A model generated the notes under the pieces. That model saw only the letters and a list, made by a program, of their open reading frames with translations. It made no database searches and was not told the DNA's origin. The translations under genes were made by a program, and so were the position numbers. Shown here in pieces: positions 10,609-21,973 of a DNA stretch of 64,000 nucleotides. Position 1 is the first letter of the stretch. Every line of letters begins with the position of its first letter. This DNA comes from Malaya genurostris (lineage: Eukaryota > Arthropoda > Insecta > Diptera > Culicidae). The DNA lies in contig NC_080572.1 in the NCBI RefSeq assembly GCF_030247185.1, positions 127,226,405 through 127,290,404 of the forward strand, in the 5' to 3' direction.

Positions 10609-10888
10609 ATCATGTCAATTCTCGGTTAATTTTCAAAAGGGCGTATAAGTAAGTGACAGTTTCTCTTTGTTTACTTTCTCTTCTATTAATTACCAAGCGG
10701 TTTCTACGTTTATCAGTCAACTCTTTGCATGAAATGATACCCGAATCTTTCGACTTTCAAACAGAATAGTGATATCAGAGAAAATCTTTTTAATCACATC
10801 ACAATAATCGAACGAGAGAGTGATTAAAGAGAAACTGTCACTTGCTTATACGCCCTATTGAAAAATCAAGCGAGAATTGAAATGATGA
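10609..10888. mobile_element. short foldback MITE
   Basis: CAATTCTCG plus GGGCGTATAAGTAAGTGACA at the left reappear inverted at the right (10,830-10,885) as TGTCACTTGCTTATACGCCC and CGAGAATTG. The arms are about 50 bp with a few gaps. The target duplication is not resolved. Confidence 0.65.
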
Positions 10889-11253
10889 ATGAGGGCACCA
10901 TGTTCTCAAAAAAGGATGTTGCCAATGATTTGTTCGGAAAATCTGAGAGCTGGATATCTTGTTAATATGATGTCTTTGGTGACGGTGAAGTTACGTGTGA
11001 ATGTCTCCATAAGAATGCAGTAATCAATGTTGTCGGTGACGGGACGGTGGTTGACTGTGACGGACACTTCCGGTTGAATCGCGTGTTAGATAGGAGTGTT
11101 TTTCTTTTGTTACTCGCTATTTAAGTTAAAACAGTCGCCACTTCCAACATTAATTTTTCTATATCACTTTCACAAAGATTATATTACATACAGCTAATCA
11201 GTTTTTGCATATTAGTGTCAAATTTGCACAATCCAATGATATAACCCTTACTA
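10889..11253. other. probable 5' leader of the following retrotransposon
   Basis: No gene is visible. The sequence leads into the ORF1 ATG at 11,254 and probably holds the 5' untranslated region of that non-LTR element, but its 5' end could not be fixed. Confidence 0.35.
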
Positions 11254-12540
11254 ATGGAGGATCCTACTAAAAAAAGATTCACTCGGAGATCCGGGTGGAA
11301 GCAAAGCACCTGATATTTATGAATATCGCTCTAATGACGCTGCTCCGTACCGTTTAATCGCTGAATTGATAGATGATAACAACGGATATCTCCGAATTAA
11401 CAAATCATCATTGGGAAAACTTCTTATTAAGACGAAGGATTACAACGATGCAGTCTACAATATGAGACCTCTTGGGCGTAAAAAGTTGTTGGTTTTTGTG
11501 AAATCCTTCAGCACAGCTAACAATCTACAAAGAGATGGAACCTTCAAAGATCATAATTACAAATTCTACATTCGAAGGAGTTTTGTATCGGTTACTGGAG
11601 TGGTAACAGGAGTACCAATTGATATGACCGCGGAAGAAATCAAACAAAACATGACTTGTGATATTCCTATTCTCAATGTTTACAGATTGAATCGTTTTGC
11701 AGATGGACAGAAGATTCCCAGCAATAGAATCAGCGTTACCTTCCGTTCAAATAAACTACCATCCGAAGTAAAACTATATTGCTGCATTAATAAGGTTCGC
11801 CCATTCATTAACAAACCTCTTCTCTGTCATAATTGCCTGCGATACGGGCATAAACGGACTCGTGTAGATCGAAGAAAAGATGCGTCAGTTGCTCACAGCA
11901 ACACGAAAATAACGAACATGGAGTATGTAATAATACACCAAAATGCCTATACTGCAATTCAGATGCTCATCGAACCACGGACGAACTATGTCCGGAATGG
12001 TCAAGACAACGTAACATTAAAACAATCATGGCAAAGACAAATTTAACCTATCTGGAAGCCCATGAAATGAATTCCACGCTAACACAAAATCGATATGAGC
12101 TGCTAGACCAACTGGATGAATTCCCTCTACTACCAGATAATTACGCCAAAATGACAACTGGTAATTACATACCAAGAAATCCAAACCAGTACAAACAAAC
12201 GAAGCCGAAACGTCCGATGAATGACAACAACATTGCAGATTCCCTAATCATCAACAATGATAAAAAAAAGAAAATCAAACATAACGAAAACTCTTTTGAA
12301 AACAATGGAATCGCACTCTTTAATAAATATCGAGTGACAGACTTCGATCGTTGGGCACAAAATATAGAACGACAAAGGCAAGAGAACATCCATCAACAGC
12401 TAAACAAGAGCACAATCGATGAAGGCACAGTAATGCTACAAAATATCAAAAAACTAAATAGATTAGAGTCTACTTATAAGAAATATACTGAAAGCCCATC
12501 AGTAAATGCATGGAGCGACTTGAACGATGAAAACTTATAA
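11254..12540 (+). pseudogene. broken ORF1 (gag-like, CCHC) of the old I-type element
   Basis: Translation would begin MEDPTKKRF at 11,254. The homologous frame changes at about 11,295, continues as the 11,366 frame through the gag-like core (KKLLVFVKSFSTA), and changes again at about 11,862 just after the first zinc knuckle CHNCLRYGH. The knuckle CLYCNSDAHRTTDELC and the basic C-terminal part are in the third frame, which stays open to 12,540 and overlaps the start of ORF2 (12,527). It is a gag-like RNA-binding protein in origin; this copy cannot make it in one piece. Confidence 0.8.
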
Positions 12541-13575
12541 ACAAAACAGATTGAATAAGGATACTGATTTCAAAATTTTTCAATGTAACATTCAAAGTCT
12601 AGAGAAAAACAAAGATGAATTATCTAGAACCCTAGTATACGAAAATTATGATGCAGCCCTAATTTCTGAGTCGTGGTCCAAAAAAGAGCACGAGAAAACA
12701 AAGTACAAGATTCCGAATTTTTTCACGTATCTGGACTCAAGAACTGACGGGTATGGTGGAGCAGCCATAGTTATCAAAAATTTGAAAATTTGATATTTGA
12801 TAAAATAAAACCTAAACGAAAAGTAATATTAGGCGGTGACTTCAACTCACACTATCACGTATGGGATAAAAACAAATCGGACGCCAAAGGTGCCATAGTG
12901 ATGGATATTATTAATGAATCAAATATGTTACTTCTTAACGAAGGTCAGGCGACATTTGTACCAGTACAATTAAATAAGCAAGCTACAACCATTGACCTAG
13001 TGATGGTGTCTGCGGTGTTATATCACGACGTTAGTATGACTATATTAAAGTACGGCATAGGTAGCCATCATTTGGCGCTAGAGTCTCGTTATCACACGGA
13101 TCGAAAAATACCAGCACGTCATTTTATAAACAATAAAACAGTTCGAGACAATATAAGTAACCTTGAGACAGGCAGCGTACAGAGTATCACAGATCTTCAA
13201 TCCCAGGTACGAACAATCATGAAGAAAGCACGAGAAAGAAACAGACATATACCAAAACACTGGTGGAACGAAAATGTAGAGAGAGCCTGGAAAAATAAAA
13301 CCAACAAACGAGTGGCTTTTAACACAAATAGCGGACTAACAGAACTCCTTGAACTGAAAAAAGCGGAAGCAATTTTCAGACGATTGAAAAAGGAAGCAAT
13401 ACGAGAAAAATTTCGAGACTTCGTGAAAAATATAAACCCATCTACATCTTCAAAATGTTTATGGAATGACATAAGGCGATTGACGGGACGAAAAGTGATG
13501 AAACAGAACATATTGGTACACGATGATAAAGCAAAGGCACTAGAATTTCTAAACAAGCAAGAAGAGAATTTCTAA
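12527..13575 (+). pseudogene. ORF2 endonuclease region, internally deleted
   Basis: The N-terminal endonuclease motifs FKIFQCNIQSL and ISESWSKKEH are present and run to GGAAIVIKNLKI. The sequence then jumps in another frame (12,790) to VILGGDFNSHYHVWD. The stretch normally between these, roughly 60 residues in relatives, is missing, so a deletion lies at about 12,787. The linker region is open to 13,575, where a 23-bp perfect tandem duplication (13,542-13,564 and 13,565-13,587) shifts the frame. Confidence 0.8.
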
Positions 13576-13587
13576 ACAAGCAAGAAG

Positions 13588-14876
13588 AGGTCGATCACAC
13601 TGAAACAATTCCCTATTTAACTCACAACAATATTATCAATCAAGAAAAATGGGAAAACTTTTTTTCGCAGAAAACAAAGCCATCCGCTTCAGGTACCGAT
13701 GGAATCTCATATCAAATCATGAGAATGTTACCCAGAGAAGCACGGAATATAATTATTGAGAGGTTGAATGACATATGGAAAACTGGAGAATTCCCGCACA
13801 GTTTAAAAGAAATAAAAATTATAGCTTTCCCCAAACCGGGGAAAGACCCAGAATCTTCCGAGGGAATCAGACCGTTATCCATGATAAATTGCCTAACAAA
13901 AACACTCAATGCGGCAATATTGACTGAATATCAACTTTATCTTGAGGAGAACAAGGTTTTGCCCGACCTCTCTTTTGTCTTCCGAAAGCAGAGATCGACT
14001 ACAGACTGTTTAAATTTCGTTTACAATGAAATCAACAGAATCAAAAGAAACAAAAAAATCGCTGCTATCATATTTGTGGATTTAACCAATGCTTTTAATA
14101 TGGTAAAATTGGATACGCTAGAACAAATCCTAATCTCTATGAAGACCCCACGAAATTTCATCAACTACTTCTCTGCTTTTCTCAGAAATAGAGTAATACA
14201 ATTACAAGTGGGCCAAGAGCCGAACGATTAGCAACGGGCTTCCGCAGGGCGACATACTATCTCCGACATTATTTAATATATATATACGGCAATTTTACAC
14301 CACATCAAAATTGACGGCGTCGTTCTGGTACAGTACGCCGACGACTTCGGAATCTTAATCGAAGGAAGAAATCTGGAGGAAGTTGACCAAAGAGCAGCCA
14401 GCTTCATACAAGAGTTTACTGTAATAACTACACGGCTGAACTTAACAATAAACGCTAGCAAAACCAAAGCTATGCTTTTTCAAGCCAGCGATAAAGAACT
14501 GAATGTATACATCGGAAATAAGAAAATAGAAACGGTAAGCCATCACATATATCTCGGTATGGTCATGGACTAATACTTCCGGTTTGGCTGTCATATTCGT
14601 GCGTTGAAACGAAAAGCAATAGAACGGTTGAATATGATCAAAGTTATCAGCGGAATACGGAATGGGGGACACCCCCAAACATTGGTTTACAATGGACTGA
14701 TGAGAAATTTTGTGGAATATGGTACTACAATCTATAGTTCGGCAAGCCGTAGCAATCTAGACTTGCTAAACACAGTAAACCACCAATGCCTTCGGAAAAT
14801 AACCGGATGTACAAAAAGCACACCTCTAAATACTCTACATGCGATTGCTGCACAGCAACCCTCCAATCAACGGAGG
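13588..14876 (+). pseudogene. ORF2 reverse transcriptase region, frameshifted
   Basis: Motifs include FPKPGKDPES, RPLSMINCLTK, FVDLTNAFNMV (motif A), GLPQGDILSPTLFN (motif B, in another frame after 14,231) and VQYADDFGI (catalytic YADD). The thumb region (14,604-14,876) contains MRNFVEYGTTIY and HQCLRKITG. At least two frame changes and a stop near 14,570 break it. The open frame is cut at 14,876 by the BEL/Pao long terminal repeat. Confidence 0.85.
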
Positions 14877-15070
14877 TGTAGCTCAAACAATTCAAGTGGA
14901 CTGTATATCGAAGGCCCAGCGTACGCGAGGTTAAATAAAACATCCGCACACATAAGCGTCTGAATAATAACTAATATATTTCGTCACCTTACACGTCTAA
15001 CAGTTTTTAGTTGAATTTAAAGTAATGTCTGTAGAATACACTGAATCAAATGTTGTTAGTACTGCGAACA
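14877..15070 (-). repeat. 3' LTR of the BEL/Pao element
   Basis: The partner of the 5' LTR. On the minus strand it is preceded by the purine-rich GGGAGGA, a plausible polypurine tract for plus-strand priming. Confidence 0.92.
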
Positions 15071-15105
15071 TCCTCCCGGCCGTTGAAATGGCTGCATTTC
15101 ATAAG

Positions 15106-16710
15106 CTATGATGTATCCAATTCTTCATCATCAAGTGGTAACAAACATACGTTTTTCACTGCCCGTTTGATGACAGAATCCTTCGTTTTCAAAGTCACCA
15201 CTCGCACGTGACCATCCTTGCCTGGATGCAACTCTATTATACGAGCCAGATTCCACTGAAGCGGAGGGAGATTTTCATCGACAATCAGCACTAATGCGCC
15301 AATATTGAACTTAGTCGTTGTGAAATCACGTTGTCGTCGTTGAAGCCCTTGAAGATAATCTGTTGACCAGGTACGCCAATACTTCTGTTTAAGGTCTTGC
15401 AGAACCTGCCATCGTGATAGTCTACCAAGTTTGACATGTTCGTATGATGGCTCGAGAACTGCTTGAAACTCTCTACCTATTAAAAAATGAGCTGGCGTAA
15501 TAGCAGTCAAATCGTTTGGATCGTCTGAAGATGGAATCAATGGACGCGAATTTAATATCGCCTCAATTTGCGCCAAAACGGTCGTCAATTCTTCGTATGA
15601 AAGCTTGTGGTCCGCCAGTATTGGGCGCAGATGGAATTTAGTTGACTTCACACCAGCTTCCCATAGTCCCCCAAAGTGAGGACTACGAGGAGGAATAAAT
15701 GACCACTCAATGTTCCGTTCAGCACAAAAGCCATTCAATTTTTTCTTATCCATTTCACTTTCAAAAAGATCGGCAAATTTCGCTAACTCATTGTTCGCAC
15801 CGACGAAATTGGTGGCATTATCGGAAAATACCTTTCTCGGCAATCCCCTTCTGCTCACAAACCGCTGGAGAGCTGCCAAGAATGCATCCGTTGATAGATT
15901 CGACACAGCTTCCAAATGCATTGCACGTGTGGTCATGCAAATGAATACGCATACATAACCCTTTATCATTATACATTTTCTTACGGACGCTACCGACTTC
16001 AACGTAAAGGGGCCAGCAAAATCTATTCCGACATAAGCGAATGGGTATGCACCTTGAACTCTATATTCCGGTAAATCTCCCATTAGTTGGGTTGCTCTTT
16101 TGGGGTTTGTGCGATAACATGGAGTGCACTTATGGATCACATTTCGAATGACGGTTTTCGCTCGAAGAGGCCAAAATTGTTGCCTCACAACAGCAAGTAA
16201 ACCCTGCTGACCGATATGCATGTTACTCATGTGCAAATGACGAATAATAGCAACGGTTACGGGATGTTTAGACGGTAATAGTAACTGATGTTTGCTACCA
16301 TAAGGAATATTAGAGTGTCGAATTCGCCCTCCTACACGTAGTATATCATCCCTCTCGTCGATAAAGGGATTCAAGCATTTCAGTGAATATTTGAAATGAG
16401 TTTCTTCCTTCAATGCACGAATTTCGGCTCCAAAGCACTCTCGTTGGGTCAGTCTTACTATTAATAGCAATGCACGTCTCATTTCGTCAGCTGTAGGCAG
16501 CCCCTTTGTAAGATTTTTTCTTCCGCTTTTTATGAAATCCGTGAAACGAACGACGTAGGCCATGGATCTCTGCATAATAGAAAATCTGCTGATAGTGTCA
16601 AATATTTTCAATCGCTGGTGAACGCCCGTGGTGAAAAGAACAACTCGCATTTCTGGAATTTCTGCTGAAAGTATTGGCGCATCTTCAAACTGAATATCTA
16701 CTTTCTTCAA
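15106..16710 (-). CDS. BEL/Pao integrase and C-terminal domain
   Basis: A 534-residue open frame. An HHCC zinc domain spans HLHMSNMHIGQQGLL to HKCTPCYR. The DDE catalytic core shows YVGIDFAGPF, FSDNATNFVGANNEL and PHFGGLWEAGVKSTK. The C-terminal DUF5641-like module contains RWQVLQDLKQKYWRTW and FNIGALVLIVDENLPP. The integrase is itself intact but lacks its upstream fusion because of the frameshift at about 16,740. Confidence 0.9.
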   Translation of the reverse strand: MKKVDIQFEDAPILSAEIPEMRVVLFTTGVHQRLKIFDTISRFSIMQRSMAYVVRFTDFIKSGRKNLTKGLPTADEMRRALLLIVRLTQRECFGAEIRALKEETHFKYSLKCLNPFIDERDDILRVGGRIRHSNIPYGSKHQLLLPSKHPVTVAIIRHLHMSNMHIGQQGLLAVVRQQFWPLRAKTVIRNVIHKCTPCYRTNPKRATQLMGDLPEYRVQGAYPFAYVGIDFAGPFTLKSVASVRKCIMIKGYVCVFICMTTRAMHLEAVSNLSTDAFLAALQRFVSRRGLPRKVFSDNATNFVGANNELAKFADLFESEMDKKKLNGFCAERNIEWSFIPPRSPHFGGLWEAGVKSTKFHLRPILADHKLSYEELTTVLAQIEAILNSRPLIPSSDDPNDLTAITPAHFLIGREFQAVLEPSYEHVKLGRLSRWQVLQDLKQKYWRTWSTDYLQGLQRRQRDFTTTKFNIGALVLIVDENLPPLQWNLARIIELHPGKDGHVRVVTLKTKDSVIKRAVKNVCLLPLDDEELDTS

Positions 16711-18046
16711 GCAGTCGGGTCCAGTCCACCAGGATTTGCCATCTTAGAAGTTGATTCGGTTGAACTCCTCGCGAAATGAGGTCTGCAGGATTCGACTTGG
16801 ACGATATATACCGCCATTCAAATTCGTTTGTCAGTTGTTGGATTTGCATTACGCGATTTCCCACATAAATCATCAGCGCGTCTGGAGATTTCTTGATCCA
16901 ATGTAGCACGATTTGCGAGTCACTCCATAAGGTAACGGATCGAAATTGCACATCCATGACACCAACTAACTTCACTGCTAAACGGGACAACAGAAGTGCT
17001 GCTTGTAGCTCCCCTCGCGGGGTCGTAACGATCTTTTTAGATCCTGACTTTTTTGGCAATAATCTCGATTTACTGCAGTTCAATTTCATTTCAGCACTTC
17101 CATCACGAAATAGAGACCGCGTGTAGAGGCAAGCCCCATAAGCCAGATCGGATGCATCAGCGAATCCATGTAGCTCGACACCAATACAGTCATAATGAAT
17201 GACGCAACGTGGAATTTCGAAACCATTCAACGTTTGCAACCTTTTACGAAATTCCGTCCAAAGCTCCACTAAGTCCTGTGGAAGAGCGTCGTCCCAGTGG
17301 AGATCAAGAAGCCATATTTTCCTCATGATAAGCTTAGCAGCTGTGAGCACAGGGCCGAGGAAACCCAGCGGATCGAAAATTTTTGAAATTTCACTTAGAA
17401 CTATTCGCTTTGTCAGATGCAATGACGGTTGCATTTCCGAAATTTGAATCGAAAACACGTCACTAGATGGATTCCATACTATTCCGAGTGTTTTCATTAA
17501 ATAGTTAACTGCTGCATCATCAATTGTACCGAATTTCTCGCGTTTTTCTTCAGGAACCATGACAAGTAACTCCTTGGAGTTTGAACACACTTTGTGTATG
17601 TCGAAACCACCGACGTTCAGTAAATCTGTGACTTGTCGTAGTAGTTCCACAGCTTCTTCCAAGGTGTTGGCACCAGCAAGCATGTCGTCAATATAAAAAG
17701 ACTTCTTTACGGCCATTGCTGCCAACGGAAAGCGATCTTGTTCTTCATCAGCCAGCTGTCTCAACACCATTGTTGCCAAGAATGGCGATGATGCGAGGCC
17801 ATAAGTCACGGTTTTTAACGTGTATGATTTAAGAGGATCATCTCGATTACTTCTCCAAAAAATACGCAAGAAATCATCTTTCATTCGTACCTGTCTGTAC
17901 ATTTTCGGAATATCTGCGCTAATGGCATACTGGAACGTTCGGAACCTTATATGAATGGATACTAAGTCGTTTTGTACTGTCGGACCAATCATTTGCGTTT
18001 GGTTGAGCGTCACTCCGGTTGATGACTCCGCAGATCCATCGAACAC
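16685..18046 (-). pseudogene. BEL/Pao reverse transcriptase and RNase H
   Basis: A 453-residue frame with VFDGSAESSTGVTLN just before it. Motif A is ISADIPKMYRQV, motif B YGLASSPFLATM, and the catalytic box FYIDDMLAG. RNase H residues lie in HGFADASDLAYGACLY, RGELQAALLLSRLA and LWSDSQIVLHWI. The frame ends shortly before the integrase; near 16,740 the homologous reading shifts into the 16,710 frame. Confidence 0.88.
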
Positions 18047-18746
18047 TACTCGAAGTTTTCAACACACAATGATGGGGCAAATAGAATACTGTAGTCGGAT
18101 CTTCACCTGGCTCAGAAATAACTTCAACCATATGTCCTAACTCTTTATACTCATTCATAAATTCAATGTACTGTCGTTTCAGGTTGGGATCTTTATCAAG
18201 TCTTCGTTCAACAGCTAAAAATCTTCTTGCCATTAATTCCGAGTTGCCCAACTGATCCTTTAGATCGTTGAACGGTAATTGAACGTAAAATCTGCCGGTC
18301 TCATCTCGTCGATATGTCTCAAGAAAATGAGTTATACAAGTGTTGTCGGACGAATACTTTGAACAAGCTGTTTCGTCGTACGAATCAAAATACCAAAAGC
18401 GTTCAAGTAACTTACCGATGTCATCCTCAGTTACCATCGTGCAGAGTGTATCGCATTCACTGAGATGATTCATTGGAATCAATCCACTTACGATCCAGCC
18501 AAGTGAAGTCTCCTGAACCGCAGGCAAATTATCTGCCAAATGCAGCTGACCGCTTTTTATCAATTTGAAAAACAGACCAGACCCAATTAGAACGTCTACT
18601 TGTCCGGGCACGTTGAATTCAGGATCAGCTAGTTCGATGTTTTCCGGTATATTAAACTGGGCCGTTTCGAAACGTTGTAACGGAAGCTCATTTGTAATTG
18701 TCTTTACAACAAGAAACTCAAGACACTGCGATTCGTAATCACTCAC
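17919..18746 (-). pseudogene. BEL/Pao protease end and reverse transcriptase start
   Basis: It continues in the same frame and contains the retropepsin-like VDVLIGSGLFFKLI and ETSLGWIVSG block typical of BEL/Pao, then the region before the polymerase ending in YLPHHCVLKTSSS. Around 18,046-18,060 the homologous reading moves to another frame (RVVFDGSAESS), showing a one-base-type frameshift. Confidence 0.8.
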
Positions 18747-18776
18747 TCTCGATTTGATTTTCGTATGTACCTTGTA

Positions 18777-19358
18777 TTAAATAGTAATCTGTTTACCACC
18801 AATTCCGAGGATCGTATAGTTGGCTCTTTTACGTTGTAATCCAAGTTTAGTCACCATTTGTTCCGTAATAAAATGCTTATGTGAAGCAGAATCTAATACC
18901 GCTCGACAATGCAATATCCGCTTTCCTGCACCGTATAAAAGAGCAACCGCTGTAGCAAGTAACGTATCTTGATCAAATTGAACGTTTGAGCAAAGAGTTG
19001 ATCCGTTCGTCGCTGAATTTATCGCTGTGCCACTGACATCTGTCGATGTTTTCACCGCGTCTGCTTTAGGTGTTTCGTTTTCGTTTTGCACCTTTGACTC
19101 GCCGGAATGCGAATCGGATGGATGCAGTGAGGTGTGATGACGTTTGCCACATTGCTTGCACGACTTCTCTGACTTACACTTTCCCGTGATGTGGCCTCTT
19201 TCCAAGCAATTGAAACACGAACCACTTTTGCGAAGAGAATTGTATTTTTCACTTAGAATCGCTTTTCTAAATATATCACACCTCCAAATTTCGTGGTCTC
19301 CCTTACAATGTGAACATTTTTTGTTGGTAGTTACAAGACTATGCACCTTCGAGTCCAT
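18777..19358 (-). pseudogene. BEL/Pao zinc-knuckle and start of protease
   Basis: The same frame as gag, reopening at MDSKVHSLV after the stop. It has zinc-binding motifs CSHCKGDHEIWRC, CFNCLERGHITGKC and CKQCGKRHHTSLH, then the aspartic protease active-site stretch AVLDSASHKHFI. A TAA at 18,777 ends it inside the protease, in frame with the next segment, so I treat it as a nonsense-interrupted part of pol. Confidence 0.8.
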
Positions 19359-19367
19359 TTTTCCCGT

Positions 19368-20474
19368 TTAGCGTACTTGTTTTACGGATTCCATTGTCTC
19401 CTTGCTACTACGACTTATTTTCTCATAAACTTTACACCGTTCTTTGAGAAATTCCATTGTTGATTTGTAATCCGCCAATTCATTGTCTTTCTGATTCAAG
19501 CCCCACGCCTTGCGGGTTTCCAGGTCAAACTTTTTCGTTAATGTATTCAGCAGTATCATTTCACCCAATCCGTTCACCGGTAATTCAAGGTTCTTTAAGG
19601 CATCAACGTTTTTTGAAACAGTGTCTATTAGCTTTCGAAGCCCAACTGCGCTTTCCTTTGTCGTAACTGGAATGTTGAATATCGCATCTATATGCTTATC
19701 AACTATCACCTGTTTGTCTTCGAACCGCTCCCGGAGAGTTTCCCAGGCAGCATCATAATCATTATTGTTGATAATGTCTTGGTCTATCACACCAGCAGCA
19801 GAACCAATTAACGAATTGCGCAAATGGTACAATTTGATGGCCGGAGATTCCGTGTCGTATCGTGCCATCACATTTTGAAACATGTTTTTAAACGCAAACC
19901 AATTCTCGAAATTGCCATCGAATGAAGGTAACGGAGCTTTCAAAGGAGGGACGTACGGCGTATTCTGAATATGTTGAACTTCTGCTGGTTCCGACTCCGC
20001 CTTTACCGTTGCTTCGATACTCTTTGTAATTTGTACATATAGAGAACTGTAAAACTCTTCAAACTCAACGAAACGCATTTCCTCTGTACATTGAACATCT
20101 TCCGCAATGTTCAAATCATAGATGCGATTTTGTAAGTCATTATATTCATTGTATGAACTTTCCAGCATCTTTATCTGTAGTTGTAAATAATGCTTGTCTG
20201 TTGCTGCAGGTCTTTTCATCGCTGAACGTATTCGAACCAGTTTTCTCATGACTGTTTCCTTTTTCTTCGTTATGATATCGAATTCGGCGCGTTCCCGTCG
20301 CATCAATTCCTTCTGATTTTGTTGATGTAATTGTTCAGTTACTGTTAAAACACGCGACGAATCATTCTCATCTTCAGCTCCAGTATTTGTATCTTCTGTC
20401 CCTATTGGGGTACGCATTATCGACGCCATTTTGTTTTTTGCACTCAGCTCTCGTTCACGAACACGCCTGAACAC
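19368..20474 (-). CDS. BEL/Pao gag
   Basis: A 368-residue frame with a charged, coiled-coil-prone N-terminal half. It then has the gag core common to BEL/Pao proteins (DUF1759-like), recognisable from PLPSFDGNFENWFAFKNMF, LRNSLIGSAAGVI and AAWETLRERF. Start choice is uncertain: MFRRVRER at 20,474 is longest, and a second Met (MASIMRT) follows 15 residues later. It ends at a TAA in the same frame as the zinc-finger ORF that begins ten bases downstream, so gag and pol may once have been one frame. Confidence 0.85.
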   Translation of the reverse strand: MFRRVRERELSAKNKMASIMRTPIGTEDTNTGAEDENDSSRVLTVTEQLHQQNQKELMRRERAEFDIITKKKETVMRKLVRIRSAMKRPAATDKHYLQLQIKMLESSYNEYNDLQNRIYDLNIAEDVQCTEEMRFVEFEEFYSSLYVQITKSIEATVKAESEPAEVQHIQNTPYVPPLKAPLPSFDGNFENWFAFKNMFQNVMARYDTESPAIKLYHLRNSLIGSAAGVIDQDIINNNDYDAAWETLRERFEDKQVIVDKHIDAIFNIPVTTKESAVGLRKLIDTVSKNVDALKNLELPVNGLGEMILLNTLTKKFDLETRKAWGLNQKDNELADYKSTMEFLKERCKVYEKISRSSKETMESVKQVR

Positions 20475-20591
20475 GTTCTTTTCCGTTCGAAAATTAGTTT
20501 TCGTTTTCCGAATTCGCTATGTTCTCACATGAAGATCGCGATCAATCGATTCTCGATTACTGGCTACCGATCCGGTTAGAAGTACCAAAAA

Positions 20592-20785
20592 TGTAGCTCA
20601 AACAATTCAAGTGGACTGTATATCGAAGGCCCAGCGTACGCGAGGTTAAATAAAACATCCGCACACATAAGCGTCTGAATAATAACTAATATATTTCGTC
20701 ACCTTACACGTCTAACAGTTTTTAGTTTAATTTAAAGTAATGTCTGTAGAATACACTGAATCAAATGTTGTTAGTACTGCGAACA
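20592..20785 (-). repeat. 5' LTR of the BEL/Pao element
   Basis: A 194-bp direct repeat of 14,877-15,070. On the minus strand it reads TGTTCGC...GAGCTACA and is followed after four T residues by TGGTACTTCTAACCGGAT, a possible tRNA primer-binding site because it starts with TGG. The tRNA is not identified. Confidence 0.92.
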
Positions 20786-20786
20786 G

Positions 20787-21926
20787 GAGGCTATACGTAA
20801 ATATCTAGTAAGACAATGCTTCCATAACTCGGTTGTATGGAAACAACTAGAAGGTTTAATGAGCGAAAGACTAGACAACAACAAACGTTATTCATATCCA
20901 GAAACAGTGCTCATAGAAAACAGACATATTTTCATAACTATGTCCACTTTATTGAATACTAAAGAAAACTTCGATTCAGTAATAATACGAACTAATTTGC
21001 AATGCGGGGACTGGAATAAGAAAACTACCTCGAACAGAGTTCTCCGACAACTGGCCTTGGGATTGATTCACGGAACATACGCTGAGAACCAAATCATCTA
21101 CACGGATGCATCCAAGCAGGACGAAAACTGTGGAGTGGGCATATACCATGAGCGAGGAAACACTAGATTATCGTTAAAACTCAAACATCCCGTTTGCATA
21201 ATGTCAGCGGAAATAGAGGCAATATTTATCGCCTTACAACTCATTGAACGAAACTCAATATCAGACGCAATCATCATGTCGGACTCCAGATCTGGCTTGG
21301 AATTCATTGAAAACGCCAAAAACAACAACCATCTGGATGAAGTAACACTCCCAATTCTTCAAATGGTTAGAAACACACACACAACACTACAGTGGGTACC
21401 CGGACACGTCGAAATCCATGGCAACGACATCGCAGACCAACTTGCAAAAGCAGCACTGAACACTAACCTAGTAGCTGAAAACAAAATACATACGCACGAT
21501 GCAATTATGCATTTCAAAAACTCGGCTGAGCAAAACACACAGCATTGGTACGTGAATTACACATCAGAACTAGGGAAAGGACGAAAGTTTTTCTCTTTAC
21601 AAAATGCGATACCGAAACAACCATGGCATCAGGGTTTAAACCTGAACAATGATGAGACACGCACACTGAACAGAATATTTGCTGGACACGATTACTCTAA
21701 GCACTGTCTACATAGAATGAGAATCGAAGATAACTGCTGGTGCGACGTATGCGATGAAATAGAGGATGCAAAACACCTGATACTGTTTTGCACGAAATAT
21801 ACTACTCTAAGAATGAAGTATAGTCTAGATAAATACAATAATATTGACCAAATATTCCTTTTAAAAGATGTAAACATTTTAGAGAATGTTGTAAAATTCC
21901 TCAAAGAAATTAACAAACAAATCTAG
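20787..21926 (+). pseudogene. ORF2 RNase H and C-terminal domain, downstream part
   Basis: The frame is open from 20,787, directly after the LTR, and reads EAIRKYLVRQCFHNSVVW. It carries an RNase H domain: IIYTDASKQDENCGVGIY, AEIEAIFIALQLIE, IMSDSRSGLEF and HGNDIADQLAKAA. The C-terminal zinc-like motif CDVCDEIEDAKHLILFC follows. The first Met is at 20,859 but is internal to the protein. This is the 3' part of the element whose 5' part ends at 14,876. Confidence 0.9.
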
Positions 21927-21973
21927 CAACAAGGTCCTACTGTCAATTATTATGAGCTAAAGTCAACTATAAG

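Larger units (their letters stand above)
14877..20785 (-). mobile_element. BEL/Pao LTR retrotransposon, minus strand
   Basis: Two 194-bp LTRs (14,877-15,070 and 20,592-20,785) begin TG and end CA and differ at one noticed base (15,013 G versus 20,728 T). A 5-bp target duplication GGAGG flanks them (14,872-14,876 and 20,786-20,790). On the minus strand the order is gag, zinc finger and protease, reverse transcriptase and RNase H, integrase, which is the BEL/Pao order. Two in-frame stops and two frameshifts interrupt the polyprotein, although the near-identical LTRs suggest recent insertion. Confidence 0.95.
11254..21926 (+). mobile_element. old I-superfamily non-LTR element split by a BEL/Pao insertion
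   Basis: ORF1 and the endonuclease and reverse transcriptase parts lie at 11,254-14,876. RNase H and the C-terminus resume at 20,787 after the inserted LTR element. The protein is only distantly like the three other I-type elements in this window. There are several frameshifts, an endonuclease deletion and a 23-bp tandem duplication, so this copy is dead. Its 3' end probably extends to a tandem TATGAGCTAAAGTCA repeat at about 21,951. Confidence 0.85.
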
